Assembly (NCBI RefSeq): GCF_900112255.1
Contig: NZ_FOLE01000006.1
Coordinates: 62,001-126,000, forward strand
Source: Flexibacter flexilis DSM 6793
Lineage (GTDB): Bacteria; Bacteroidota; Bacteroidia; Cytophagales; Flexibacteraceae
DNA length: 64,000 nt
Reading direction: 5' to 3'
Part shown: positions 17,132-25,955 of the stretch, in pieces
How positions within the stretch are numbered: position 1 is the first letter of the stretch
Layout: each line of letters begins with the position of its first letter
Notes under the pieces: generated by a model
The model's input: the letters and a program-made list of their open reading frames with translations, nothing else
Told to the model about the DNA's origin: nothing
The model's database searches: none
Position numbers and translations under genes: made by a program

Positions 17132-17896
17132 TTATTCGTAAAGAAAAGGTTGCACAGCTTGTACAAATTCGGCAGGTTTTTCGGCTTGTACCCAGTGGCC
17201 TGCCCCTTCGATGGTTTTTAGCTCGCTATTTGGGAAAAGGTTCTGAATCAGAGCCAAATCTGCGTCTTTTATGTATTTTGAAAGCGCACCACGAACAAAC
17301 AACGCAGGAATTTGCACAGGCGTTGGGCTGGTTTGGGTTACGCCAATTTCTTCAATTTTTTGGGTAATGAGCGGCAAATTTACGCGCCAAGCAAACTGTC
17401 CGTTTTCGTTGCGATACAAGTTTTTAAGTAAAAATTGTCGTACATCTGCTTCTTTGATGGCTGTTGCCATGGCTGCTTCCGCATCGTTGCGGCTGGTGAT
17501 ATTGGCCAAATCTACGGCGTGAAGTCCCGCCAAAACATCCTGATGATGAGGAGGATAAAGTTTTGGCGCAATGTCCACCACCACGATTTTGCGGGCAACA
17601 TTTGGGTAAGTAATCGCAAATTGCATCACGGTTTTTCCGCCCATCGAATGGCCGATTAGTATCGGATTTTGGAGATTATGTTCTTGCAAAAACGCATACA
17701 AATCGTCGGCCATCGCCTTGTAAGTCCATTCGTCGCTGTGCGGCGAGCGGCCATGATTGCGCTGATCAACCAAAAATATTTGATGCCTGTCGCTTAAAAC
17801 CTTAGAAATCGTGAGCCAGTTGTCGCCCGAACCAAACAAGCCGTGCAAAATAACAAGCGGCTGACCTTCGCCAATGGTTCTGTATGCTAATTTCAT
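17132..17896 (-). CDS. Alpha/beta-hydrolase, YbfF-type esterase
   Basis: This 254-residue hydrolase shows the full fold: oxyanion region H-G-L-F-G-S near residue 18, nucleophile Ser84 in G-H-S-M-G-G, and His234 in G-A-G-H-W-V. An Asp108 in V-V-V-D-I-A-P sits directly after the strand following the nucleophile, the unusual acid position described for E. coli YbfF. The conserved R-N-H-G-R-S-P motif (residues 46-51) also fits. It should hydrolyse short-chain acyl esters; the physiological substrate is unknown. It begins 10 bases after the ABC ATPase gene, so they are almost certainly co-transcribed. Confidence 0.88.
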   Translation of the reverse strand: MKLAYRTIGEGQPLVILHGLFGSGDNWLTISKVLSDRHQIFLVDQRNHGRSPHSDEWTYKAMADDLYAFLQEHNLQNPILIGHSMGGKTVMQFAITYPNVARKIVVVDIAPKLYPPHHQDVLAGLHAVDLANITSRNDAEAAMATAIKEADVRQFLLKNLYRNENGQFAWRVNLPLITQKIEEIGVTQTSPTPVQIPALFVRGALSKYIKDADLALIQNLFPNSELKTIEGAGHWVQAEKPAEFVQAVQPFLYE

Positions 17897-17906
17897 GTAA
17901 ATCAGT

Positions 17907-18632
17907 TTATTGTGTTAGATGAAATGGATTGATTGCTTCCAACAATGCGGTGTGTTTGGCAATGTTTTGGGGCGTAATCGGTTCTATGCCCACTTCAAGG
18001 GCGGACAAATTTAGCAAAAAACCCTCCATCATACCCAAATACTGTATGTCGTGGGTAATACAAATTACGGTTTTGTCGTGGCGCGTCCAAGTGCGCATAA
18101 GTTCAAACACTTTTTTACGGTTATGCAAATCGAGGTGTTGCGTAGGCTCGTCGAGTAGGCAGACAGGTGTTTTTTGCATCATCATTTGCGCCAGCCAAAC
18201 CATTTGTTGCTCACCGCCAGAGAGTTGCGTAAAATCTTTGTCTGCTAAATGGCTGATGTCTAGTTGCGCGAGCAGTTGTGCGGCTTCCGCGTGGTCGGTA
18301 GGGGAGTAGTCTTCCCAAAATGCTTTGCGTGCAAAAGCTCCCGCCAGTACCAAATCGGCAACCTTCACCGAAAAAACGACATTGTTTTTTTGTTCCAAAA
18401 TGGCCACTTGCTGCGGTAAGTTGCTGATTTTCTGTATTTCTTGGCCGAGTAGTCGCAAACTTCCTGTATAGGAAAGGGCTTGACTCAGGATTTTAAAAAA
18501 AGTGGATTTGCCTGTGCCATTATGCCCCAACACCGCCAAAAATCGGGTTGGCGGACAACAAAACGACATGTTATCTAATACGGAACGTTGGCCATAGCCA
18601 GCCGTCAAATGTTGGGCTTCGAGGAGATTCAA
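17907..18632 (-). CDS. ABC transporter ATP-binding protein (FecE/BtuD-like)
   Basis: This 241-residue ATPase has Walker A G-H-N-G-T-G-K-S-T (about 36-44), signature L-S-G-G-E-Q-Q, Walker B V-C-L-L-D-E-P-T, D-loop and switch His (T-H-D). The sequence type, with V-L-A-G and the Y-S-P-T-D insertion before the helical domain, resembles ATPases of iron-siderophore and cobalamin importers. No permease or binding protein is adjacent: the flanking genes encode an esterase and a serine hydrolase. Either the transporter partners lie elsewhere or the ATPase serves a different complex. Confidence 0.88.
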   Translation of the reverse strand: MNLLEAQHLTAGYGQRSVLDNMSFCCPPTRFLAVLGHNGTGKSTFFKILSQALSYTGSLRLLGQEIQKISNLPQQVAILEQKNNVVFSVKVADLVLAGAFARKAFWEDYSPTDHAEAAQLLAQLDISHLADKDFTQLSGGEQQMVWLAQMMMQKTPVCLLDEPTQHLDLHNRKKVFELMRTWTRHDKTVICITHDIQYLGMMEGFLLNLSALEVGIEPITPQNIAKHTALLEAINPFHLTQ

Positions 18633-18673
18633 TTTTTATTTTTTTGATGGTCAATAACAAGTTAAAATATGGT

Positions 18674-19774
18674 TCAATATTGATTAGCCAACGAAGGTAG
18701 AATTTCCCACCAATTGGCATCGCCTTCACGTTTGCCCAAACGTACAATAACCACATTTTTAGCAGGATTTACGTAAATAAATTGTCCCAAAAAACCTTCG
18801 GCCATAAAATCGCCGTTGCGTGTCGGCAACCACCATTGATACTGATAATAAGCCGCGCTCCCGTTGCTTGTATCTATTTTTGTGGACTCTTGCACCCATT
18901 TTTCCGAAACAATTTGCTGCCCATTCCAACGGCCTTTATTCTGATACAATCGGCCAATTTTTGCAAAATCTCTTGCGCGTGCATTCAGGCAACAAAACGT
19001 TTTTTCTATGCCATTATTTTTCTTATCAATACTCCAAGAAGCGTCATATTCCATGCCCAATGGTGTCCAGATTTTTTCTTGTAAATACGCTGTAATTGTT
19101 TTGTTTTTTAAGGCTCTTTCCAGCACCAAGCCCAACAATTGTGTATTTCCACTTAGGTATTTAAATGTAGCTTTAGATTGATTATTTGTTTTCATTTTAG
19201 CGATTTTTTTGCGAAGATTTCGGCCATAATAAAAGCCCGCTGCATCCGAAAAAGGACTATAGTAACTTTCATTAAATTTTACGCCAGCGGTCATCTGAAG
19301 TAATTGTTTAATCGTTACTTTTTCCAATCCATTTTTCTTTAATTCTGGAATATAATTAGTAATAGGTTCGTCCACAGACTGAATCAGTTTGTCATCTATG
19401 GCACAGCCAATTAAAATGGATGTAACGGATTTGGCCATTGAAAATGAAGGAACTATGCTTTCTTGATTGTATTTACCAAAATATTTTTCGTATTGTATGG
19501 TATCGTTTTTAATAATCAGAAATGCCACTGTTTTTGTTTTTTTCAAAAATGTGTCAAAGCTAATTTCCTTTTGTTCCTTATTTTTTATGGAAACAGGAAA
19601 TTTCCCTTTTTCTGCTTTAGCAAAAAAATACTTATGCGTGGAATCTGCTTGTAATTTTCTATTCGGAAATTTTTTATAGTCTCGAATATCCGCAAAATTA
19701 TAAAAAACAAATCGCCCAATTTGGCAAGAACTAAGTAGGAATATAATAGGTAATATTTTAAATATATTTTTCAT
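18674..19774 (-). CDS. Beta-lactamase-fold serine hydrolase (class C-like lipoprotein)
   Basis: This 366-residue protein has a lipoprotein signal, L-L-S-S-C with Cys17. The penicillin-binding/class C fold is shown by S-M-A-K (S-x-x-K, about residue 112), Y-L-S-G-N (the Y-x-N equivalent, about 207-211) and a late E-G-F-L-G-Q in the place of the H/K-T-G motif. G-V-K-F-N-E and G-M-E-Y-D-A-S-W also match this family. Such proteins include D-aminopeptidases and esterases and rarely confer beta-lactam resistance. It starts nine bases after the acyltransferase gene ends, so the two probably form one unit. The substrate cannot be stated. Confidence 0.85.
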   Translation of the reverse strand: MKNIFKILPIIFLLSSCQIGRFVFYNFADIRDYKKFPNRKLQADSTHKYFFAKAEKGKFPVSIKNKEQKEISFDTFLKKTKTVAFLIIKNDTIQYEKYFGKYNQESIVPSFSMAKSVTSILIGCAIDDKLIQSVDEPITNYIPELKKNGLEKVTIKQLLQMTAGVKFNESYYSPFSDAAGFYYGRNLRKKIAKMKTNNQSKATFKYLSGNTQLLGLVLERALKNKTITAYLQEKIWTPLGMEYDASWSIDKKNNGIEKTFCCLNARARDFAKIGRLYQNKGRWNGQQIVSEKWVQESTKIDTSNGSAAYYQYQWWLPTRNGDFMAEGFLGQFIYVNPAKNVVIVRLGKREGDANWWEILPSLANQY

Positions 19775-19783
19775 ATATAAATA

Positions 19784-20776
19784 TTATTTTGACGTATTGA
19801 TATCACCATTAAGAATGGCAAATATTTTTGGCAAAAATTTATCTATCAGAATCGCAGTCGTAAGCATAAATCCGAAGCTATACGCAGGCAAAAACAATCT
19901 GATATAATCGGTAGAAACCACATCGAGCCAAGTCATTAGTTTTTGAACAAACCAGTAACCAATTAAATGATACAGATAAATGAACAGCGAATATTTTTGA
20001 CCATAAATAGCACATTTATTTTCATTGGTTTGCACCAATAAACAAATATTAAATATGCCAATAGCTGCGAAAATAGTTCCGATAAGTGTTTGCGGTTGAT
20101 AGGCCGAATATTTATACATTTTCTCAAAATAAAATGCCTCTCCATATTGTAAAAGAAAGCCCACGACAAAGACCACAATCCAAAGAGGCAGGCTTTTTTC
20201 AGGCAGTTTTTTATCCGACAAATAAAGCCCCATGTACATAAACGGAATGGAACTCAGAAATCGCGGCAACTGCTGATAAATCACGGTTTTGCCCGATATT
20301 AAATCATAAGCATCAGCGTACACCACCAACACAAGCAAGGCTAACGAAATGATTGGCAGTACTTTACTTTGGCCGATGGCGTACATGTACCAAATGAAAA
20401 TGTAGGCCACAATCATCGATCCCACAAACCACAAATGTCCGTAAGTGCCTTTGACCAAAAGCGCAATATCATTAAACGAAATGGTAGGCGTAACTAAGTA
20501 ACTATAAGCCATATACACCAGAGACGAGACAAAAAAGACGGAGAATAATTTCACCATGTTTTTTTCAATGCTTTGCATCGGCAATTTGTTGTCTGTCGTA
20601 ATTTTTTTGCCCAAAAAATAGCCTGTTGCCATGAAAAAAAACGGCACAGCCCAACGCCCCGCAATTCGCACAATAGAGCCAACATCATGCCCCATACTGG
20701 GCAGCGGCGTATGCAAAGTCATTACGCAAAAAGCGGCGATAAATCGTACTAAATCAATGGTATAACTTCTTTTCAT
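19784..20776 (-). CDS. Acyltransferase family 3 membrane protein
   Basis: This 330-residue protein with about ten transmembrane helices has the family-3 acyltransferase opening: D-L-V-R-F-I-A-A with Arg11 and a catalytic His22 in T-L-H-T-P. A second signature, V-P-F-F-F-M-A-T-G-Y-F-L-G, follows. Proteins of this family O-acetylate or O-acylate cell-surface sugars, antibiotics or lipids. The coupled serine hydrolase gene might remove or edit the same acyl groups; that is inference from spacing only. The gene appears to head the minus-strand run extending to 14888. Confidence 0.86.
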   Translation of the reverse strand: MKRSYTIDLVRFIAAFCVMTLHTPLPSMGHDVGSIVRIAGRWAVPFFFMATGYFLGKKITTDNKLPMQSIEKNMVKLFSVFFVSSLVYMAYSYLVTPTISFNDIALLVKGTYGHLWFVGSMIVAYIFIWYMYAIGQSKVLPIISLALLVLVVYADAYDLISGKTVIYQQLPRFLSSIPFMYMGLYLSDKKLPEKSLPLWIVVFVVGFLLQYGEAFYFEKMYKYSAYQPQTLIGTIFAAIGIFNICLLVQTNENKCAIYGQKYSLFIYLYHLIGYWFVQKLMTWLDVVSTDYIRLFLPAYSFGFMLTTAILIDKFLPKIFAILNGDINTSK

Positions 20777-20843
20777 GTTTGTCTTGTTATTGAGTGTTAT
20801 GGTGTAATCTTGGTTTCAAATTAGCAAAATATTTTAATAAAAA

Positions 20844-20871
20844 TCCCCAACCTTCCGTAGAAAATTGGGGA
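20844..20871 (-). terminator. Terminator after the DPP-IV-type peptidase gene
   Basis: Seven-base G/C-rich arms (TCCCCAA at 20844-20850, TTGGGGA at 20865-20871) followed on the minus strand by ATTTTTATT. It lies just downstream of the peptidase stop. Confidence 0.65.
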
Positions 20872-20881
20872 CTTGCGTTTT

Positions 20882-23005
20882 TTACAAATAATCTTCAAAA
20901 TACTGGGTGATTTTCCGCATCAGGTGTAAGCGGTCGCGCCCTTGTACGTTGTGTTTGTGGCCAGGGTACACAAAATAATCGATGAGTTTGCCTGTTTCTA
21001 CGGCTTTTTGCACGTATTTGAGGCTGTGTTGCCATACCACCACGTCGTCGTCTGTGCCATGAATCAGCATTAATTTACCTTTCAGATTGGGCACATATTC
21101 CAACAGATTATTGGTTTTGTAACCTTGTTCGTTGGTGGCTGGCGTATCCATGTAGCGTTCCGTGTACATAATTTCGTACATACGCCAGTCAATCACTGGG
21201 CCACCCGCTACGCCAACTTTGAAGGCGTTGGGCGTGCGTGTCATCAGGCTGGTAGTCATAAAACCGCCAAAACTCCAACCGTGTACGCCTACGCGCGAGC
21301 TATCCACGAAAGCCAAATTTTTCAAATATTTAAGGCCTGCGAGTTGGTCGGCCATTTCCGCCGTACCCAATTGCCTGAACGTAGCTTGCTCAAAAGCGCG
21401 GCCCCTGTGTTCCGAACCTCTATTGTCTATCGTAAACATCACGTAGCCTTGTTGCGCCATGTAGTGCATCCAAAGGTTTGCGCCTCCGAGCCAGTTGTTT
21501 GTAACCAACTGTGCGTGAGGGCCTCCGTAAACATACACCACGGCTTTGTATTTTTTGCCAGCTTCCAAATTGGGCGGTGTGATGAGGCGTGCGTTGAGCG
21601 GCGTGCCGTCTTGGGCTTGCAGTGTTACAAATTCAATTTTACCCAACGTAAAATCTTTGAGCGGGTTGGCCGCTTCCAACAAAAGACTTTGTTCTTTGCC
21701 CGATGAAGCCAATACGCTGATGCGGCGCGGCGTGCTTAAATTGCTGAAATTATCTAATACAAAATTACTTTTCTCGCTTACGCTCACATTGTGCGTGCCA
21801 GACGTTTGGGTTAGTTGCGCAAATTTGCCAGACACCGTAACACTGGCCAAATGGCGGTCTAAGCCCTGATTACCTGTGGTTTGCAAGAAAAGCTTTTCGC
21901 CTTTGGCATCAAATCCGAGTGTGGCCGTTACCTCAAAATTGCCTTTGGTGAGTTGCTTCAGTTGCTTGCCGTCGGTGTTGTACAAATACAAATGGCTGAA
22001 ACCGTCGCGGTCGGACTGCCAAATAAATTGGTTTGCATTGTTGGGTAAAAACAAAAGTTCATGCTCAGGTTCTACGTATTTATCGTGTTTTTCTTCAAAC
22101 AAAGTTTTCAAGAATTTGCCCGTAGCCACGTCGTACTGATTGAGTTTGAGGTGGTTTTGGTCACGATTTAGCACCGCGATATAAATTGATTTCTCGTCAG
22201 GACTCCACGTAATGTTGGTTAAATATTGTTCGGCAGGCTCGCCCGTTTGCAAAAACACGGTTGTTTTTTTCTTCAAATCAAAAACGCCTACAGTGGCATG
22301 GTGGCTTTTGTCGCCCGCCATCGGATATTTGATAAGATTGGCTTCGGCAGGAATCGGCGTAGTATTCACGAGCGGATAATCCGTTACCATTGTTTGGTCT
22401 AAACGATAGAAAGCCAATAAGTTAGCTTTCGGCGACCAAAACGTTCCTTTTGTAATGCCGAACTCGTTGCGGTGTGCGGCCTGTCCGTTTACTATAGCTT
22501 TGTTTGGTTCGTTGGTTACTTGTATTTGCTCTGTGCCAATGGCCACAAACAAGTTTTGGGCGCGAGTGTAAGCAATGTACTGGTTGTTTTCGGCTACGTC
22601 TGCGTTGTCGGCGTCGTCGGGCAGTGTACTAAAAACGGTCGCTTTTTGGCTGGCCACATCGTAGTAATAATAATCGTTGCCTGCGGCGTACCATGCTTTT
22701 TGCTCCGAAATCCAACTAAAAAACGGCAAACGTTTCGGCGCGTTGGGTAGGGCAGAGGCTTTGGCCAACGTGTCGCGGTGCGTGCTGGCGGCTGTACCTT
22801 TGAGTAAATATTCTGTTTTGCCAAATGGCGCAGCGTAGCTAAACGCATCAGAGGCTTTTATCCATTGCAATTGGCGCAAGTTGGCGGGTGCAAGTTGCGG
22901 ATTGAGCATGGCATCTTCTATGCTGAGGGTTTTGGTTTGGGCGGTGGCCTCAAGGCTTACACAACCCAACGCCAACAATGCCCCCAAAGTAATTTTGTTC
23001 ATCAT
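20882..23005 (-). CDS. S9 family prolyl oligopeptidase (DPP-IV type)
   Basis: This 707-residue exported peptidase has a Sec signal ending A-T-A-Q. The N-terminal part (to about residue 460) is the DPP-IV beta-propeller, with repeated S-P-D-E-K-S and S-P-K-A-N-L blades and the E-F-G-I-T-K-G-T-F-W motif. The C-terminal hydrolase domain has Ser578 in G-W-S-F-G-G, Asp in H-G-T-D-D-D-V and His in P-G-H-K-H. It should release X-Pro or X-Ala dipeptides from peptides in the periplasm, complementing the S46 enzyme at 2349. The frame is open to 23041, but the double ATG at 23002-23005 gives the proper signal peptide. Confidence 0.93.
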   Translation of the reverse strand: MMNKITLGALLALGCVSLEATAQTKTLSIEDAMLNPQLAPANLRQLQWIKASDAFSYAAPFGKTEYLLKGTAASTHRDTLAKASALPNAPKRLPFFSWISEQKAWYAAGNDYYYYDVASQKATVFSTLPDDADNADVAENNQYIAYTRAQNLFVAIGTEQIQVTNEPNKAIVNGQAAHRNEFGITKGTFWSPKANLLAFYRLDQTMVTDYPLVNTTPIPAEANLIKYPMAGDKSHHATVGVFDLKKKTTVFLQTGEPAEQYLTNITWSPDEKSIYIAVLNRDQNHLKLNQYDVATGKFLKTLFEEKHDKYVEPEHELLFLPNNANQFIWQSDRDGFSHLYLYNTDGKQLKQLTKGNFEVTATLGFDAKGEKLFLQTTGNQGLDRHLASVTVSGKFAQLTQTSGTHNVSVSEKSNFVLDNFSNLSTPRRISVLASSGKEQSLLLEAANPLKDFTLGKIEFVTLQAQDGTPLNARLITPPNLEAGKKYKAVVYVYGGPHAQLVTNNWLGGANLWMHYMAQQGYVMFTIDNRGSEHRGRAFEQATFRQLGTAEMADQLAGLKYLKNLAFVDSSRVGVHGWSFGGFMTTSLMTRTPNAFKVGVAGGPVIDWRMYEIMYTERYMDTPATNEQGYKTNNLLEYVPNLKGKLMLIHGTDDDVVVWQHSLKYVQKAVETGKLIDYFVYPGHKHNVQGRDRLHLMRKITQYFEDYL

Positions 23006-23257
23006 ATCGCTTTGATTCAAATGTATAGAAACGAACTGCAAAGTAAATCGTTTGGTTTATATCGCGTTGTGTTTTGTGATAAAAGGCTTTTGTATGCGCG
23101 TTTTTGAGAAAGAGCCAACAAAAGGGCTGTGTAATATTTTTTTCATAAAAAGAACCCTCTTTTTAGCGATTTGTAAATACTGTGCCTTGTTTTTTGTAAA
23201 CTTGCATAACAATTTAATCTACTGGTTATTTTTTTTCAACTATATCTGTTATCCACT

Positions 23258-24148
23258 TTGAAACTTGCTGTTGTAGATATTGGCTCTAATGCCATCAGAA
23301 TGCAGATTTCTAACGTAGTGCTGTACGAAGGTAAATTCACGGTCAAAAAGTTAGAGTATGTGCGCTTTCCGCTTCGTTTGGGCAAAGATGTTTTTGATAA
23401 AGGCGCGATTACGCCCGCACTCGAAGCCAAATTTGTGAAGCTCATGCAGGCGTTTAAGTTGCTCATAGAGCTTTACGAAGTAGAAGACTACAAGATTTGT
23501 GCAACTTCCGCGCTGCGCGAGTCCTCGAATGGCCGCGACATCGTGGCACACGTGCGCGACAACGTAGGGTTGAGCATTGACGTAATAGACGGCCAAGCCG
23601 AAGCCGACCTTATCAACAAAGCCATTGTTAAATATTTGGACGAAAAACCCTACTTACACATCGACGTTGGCGGCGGCAGTACGGAACTAAATATTTATAA
23701 AAATCATGAAAAAATTGCGTCTGAATCGTTCCCGATGGGTTCGGTAAGGCTCATGAACAGCTACACTGCCCCTGAAATTTGGCAAAATATCGAAGATTGG
23801 GTGCAGCAACATATTTCGGCGGATATGCACTACATTACGGCGGTTGGTACAGGCGGCAACATCAACAAGATTTATGAGCTGGCCAACAAGAAAAATAAAA
23901 AGGCCAAAACCATGACGTTGGCGGAAGTGGAGCAAGTACAAGGCATGATTAGCAAACTTTCGATGGATGAGCGTATCAATAACCTGATGCTCAATCCCGA
24001 CCGCGCCGACGTGATTGTTCCTGCTGCCGAGATTTATTTGCACGTTATGCGCCGCGCCAAAGCCAAGAAAATCATTGTGCCAGACGTAGGTCTCAAAGAC
24101 GGCATGATTGAAGTTTTGTTCGAGAAAAACAAACATAAATTGCTGTAA
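23258..24148 (+). CDS. Ppx/GppA family phosphatase (exopolyphosphatase-like)
   Basis: This 296-residue protein has the actin-like ATPase fold: phosphate-1 motif V-V-D-I-G-S-N-A-I-R at the N-terminus, catalytic Glu in A-L-R-E-S-S-N, D-G-Q-A-E-A-D, and phosphate-2 motif H-I-D-V-G-G-G-S-T-E-L near residue 136. A-V-G-T-G-G-N follows. It lacks the C-terminal HD domain of long Ppx proteins, as is common in this phylum. It should hydrolyse polyphosphate and/or pppGpp. Translation starts at a TTG at 23258, which alone places K-L-A-V-V-D at the very start. It is divergent from the S9 peptidase and ends at a terminator. Confidence 0.92.
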   Translation: MKLAVVDIGSNAIRMQISNVVLYEGKFTVKKLEYVRFPLRLGKDVFDKGAITPALEAKFVKLMQAFKLLIELYEVEDYKICATSALRESSNGRDIVAHVRDNVGLSIDVIDGQAEADLINKAIVKYLDEKPYLHIDVGGGSTELNIYKNHEKIASESFPMGSVRLMNSYTAPEIWQNIEDWVQQHISADMHYITAVGTGGNINKIYELANKKNKKAKTMTLAEVEQVQGMISKLSMDERINNLMLNPDRADVIVPAAEIYLHVMRRAKAKKIIVPDVGLKDGMIEVLFEKNKHKLL

Positions 24149-24155
24149 ATAAATG

Positions 24156-24184
24156 AAATGCACTTGCAAACCGCAGGTGCATTT
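24156..24184 (+). terminator. Rho-independent terminator after the Ppx/GppA gene
   Basis: Twelve-base arms 24156-24167 and 24173-24184 with one G-U type pair and a five-base loop, then TTT-C-G-TTTT. Confidence 0.72.
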
Positions 24185-24288
24185 TTCGTTTTATTCAAAA
24201 TAAAAATTAACTTGCATTAACTTAGTTTTTACCTAATCTCCTTCTCGTTAACATACATTTTACTTATTCTATTAAAACTTATTATTCC

Positions 24289-24951
24289 ATGAAAAAGGTA
24301 TGCTTATTGGCTTCAAGTCTTTTGCTTGCCACTCAAACACTCACTTTTGCGCAAAATTCCGTAGAAGTGAGCACTCCAACCGCCAAACCCAAACACGAAA
24401 TTGCCTTTGATTTGGGTGCTTTCACTACGCCAATCATGTCCAAAAACTACTACGGCGTAAACTTTGATATTCAGTATTACCCCAAACAAAAATGGGCTAC
24501 TGGCGTTTCATTTTCGGTAGCACAACACAAAATCAGCAATCCTGCGGGCTATTCCGCCCAAAAACCCGTGTTAGGTTATTACGAAATCGCGTGGGCAAAC
24601 CAATACGATTTGGTGCAGAAAGATAAATTTAGGTTAGGCTTTAATCTTAATAACGGTGTAGTCGTTGGCCGACTCGGCGATAATGCAAATCAAGAAAAAT
24701 ACTGGACACAATACGGTTACAGCAAGTCCCCCAAAAAGGTAGCGGCAAATTACTTTTATATGTTAGCAGCAGGGCTTGAGGCCGCTGTGAAAGTATATTC
24801 GCATAATCATTATCCCGATGTTTATGTTACCTCTAAGGCGCAATATCGCTGGACGTTCGGGGATGCTCGTTTCGGGACAGCTCGCGATTTTTCGGGCTAT
24901 TATGTCGGAGTCGGAGTTGCTTTAATAGGATTTACGGATGACGAAAAGTGA
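24289..24951 (+). CDS. Exported protein of unknown function, probable outer-membrane barrel
   Basis: The 220-residue protein has a clear Sec signal ending T-F-A-Q. The mature part shows alternating hydrophobic/polar strands with many aromatics (G-V-N-F-D-I-Q-Y-Y, A-T-G-V-S-F-S-V-A, F-R-L-G-F-N-L-N-N-G-V) and a final Y-Y-V-G-V-G-V-A-L-I-G-F strand, a pattern typical of eight-stranded outer-membrane barrels. I do not recognise the family. It sits alone between two terminators, so it is monocistronic. Confidence 0.75.
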   Translation: MKKVCLLASSLLLATQTLTFAQNSVEVSTPTAKPKHEIAFDLGAFTTPIMSKNYYGVNFDIQYYPKQKWATGVSFSVAQHKISNPAGYSAQKPVLGYYEIAWANQYDLVQKDKFRLGFNLNNGVVVGRLGDNANQEKYWTQYGYSKSPKKVAANYFYMLAAGLEAAVKVYSHNHYPDVYVTSKAQYRWTFGDARFGTARDFSGYYVGVGVALIGFTDDEK

Positions 24952-24976
24952 TTTCATTTATAATACACAGATTGTC

Positions 24977-25004
24977 AATCCTTAGTATGCCTATACTAAG
25001 GATT
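24977..25004 (+). terminator. Rho-independent terminator after the barrel protein gene
   Basis: Perfect 12-base stem (24977-24988 with 24993-25004), four-base loop GCCT, and a run of six T from 25003. Confidence 0.85.
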
Positions 25005-25092
25005 TTTTACTTCCCAAAAACTCAACAAAAAGGCTGTAAATACATCAAGGCGCGGCGTGATATTTGTCATTCGGGTAGCCATTTTGCACTGA

Positions 25093-25100
25093 TATTTTTG
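25093..25100 (+). promoter_or_regulatory. Putative -7 box for the desaturase gene
   Basis: TATTTTTG matches TAnnTTTG 59 bases before the start codon. The nearest TTTG upstream (25063-25066) gives a 26-base spacer, slightly longer than usual. Confidence 0.33.
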
Positions 25101-25159
25101 TAGAGCTTAAGAATGGAAAAAGCATCTTTTTAGTAAATTATCTAATAACACTACCCTAC

Positions 25160-25906
25160 ATGATTATTCTTATTTTCTTCGTCGCACACTGGTACTTATC
25201 CCTTTTCGCGCAAACATTCTTTTTACATCGTTACGCTGCCCATCAGATGTTTACGATGTCGCCTACTGCCGAAAAGGTCTTCTATGTACTGACTTATTTA
25301 TTTCAAGGCTCATCTTTCTTGAGTCCGAAGGCTTACGGCATTATGCACCGTCTGCACCACGCTTACGCAGACACCGAAAAAGATCCACATTCACCAAGCT
25401 ACTCAGACAATTTGTTTGATATGATGTGGAAAACGAAAAACCGTTACAACGACATTCTCAACGACCGCGCCGACATCGAGCCAAAGTTCAAAAAGAATGT
25501 GCCTTATTGGGCTCCAATTGAGAAATTGGGTGATTTGTGGATTTCGCGTTTGGCTTGGGGAACAGCGTATACACTTTTTTACATTTACTTTGCTACCGAA
25601 TGGTGGATGTTTTTGCTTTTGCCAATCCATTTCCTAATGGGGCCTGTACACGGTGCTATTATCAACTGGTACGCACACAAATACGGCTACATCAATTTCA
25701 AAGTAAACGATACAGCTAAAAATTTGCTTCCGTTCGACTTTTTGATGATGGGCGAATCTTACCACAACAACCACCACAAATTGGGTGGTCGTGCTAATTT
25801 TGGTATTCGTTGGCATGAATTTGACCCAACTTATCCTATTATCTTAATCCTGAATTGGACGCACGTAATTAAGCTCAAACTCAATAATGACTTGAACTAT
25901 ATGTAA
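25160..25906 (+). CDS. Membrane acyl-CoA/fatty-acid desaturase (delta-9 type)
   Basis: This 248-residue di-iron membrane enzyme inserts a cis double bond in acyl chains and so tunes membrane fluidity. Three histidine boxes are present in the right order: H-R-Y-A-A-H (about 23-28), H-R-L-H-H (about 63-67) and H-N-N-H-H (about 197-201), plus an N-x-x-x-H ligand motif in N-W-Y-A-H. Four hydrophobic segments surround them. It lacks a fused cytochrome b5 domain, so it needs a separate ferredoxin or cytochrome donor. The protein starts directly in the first helix, a little shorter than many homologues. It is convergent with the aminotransferase gene across a shared terminator. Confidence 0.92.
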   Translation: MIILIFFVAHWYLSLFAQTFFLHRYAAHQMFTMSPTAEKVFYVLTYLFQGSSFLSPKAYGIMHRLHHAYADTEKDPHSPSYSDNLFDMMWKTKNRYNDILNDRADIEPKFKKNVPYWAPIEKLGDLWISRLAWGTAYTLFYIYFATEWWMFLLLPIHFLMGPVHGAIINWYAHKYGYINFKVNDTAKNLLPFDFLMMGESYHNNHHKLGGRANFGIRWHEFDPTYPIILILNWTHVIKLKLNNDLNYM

Positions 25907-25909
25907 AAT

Positions 25910-25946
25910 AAAAAAGCCTCTTGCAATCACGTAAGAGGCTTTTTTA
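25910..25946. terminator. Bidirectional terminator between desaturase and aminotransferase genes
   Basis: Arms AAAAAAGCCTCTT (25910-25922) and AAGAGGCTTTTTT (25933-25945) form a 13-base stem with T-runs on both strands, between two convergent genes. Confidence 0.85.
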
Positions 25947-25955
25947 TGCGTTTTT

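Noticed and set aside
18674-19774. Antibiotic-resistance beta-lactamase
   Set aside because: The motifs are those of the broad serine hydrolase/esterase group, and the H/K-T-G motif is replaced by a F-L-G-Q segment.
23018-23025. TACATTTG on the minus strand as promoter of the S9 peptidase
   Set aside because: It leaves only about 12 bases to the start codon and has no TTG at a proper distance.
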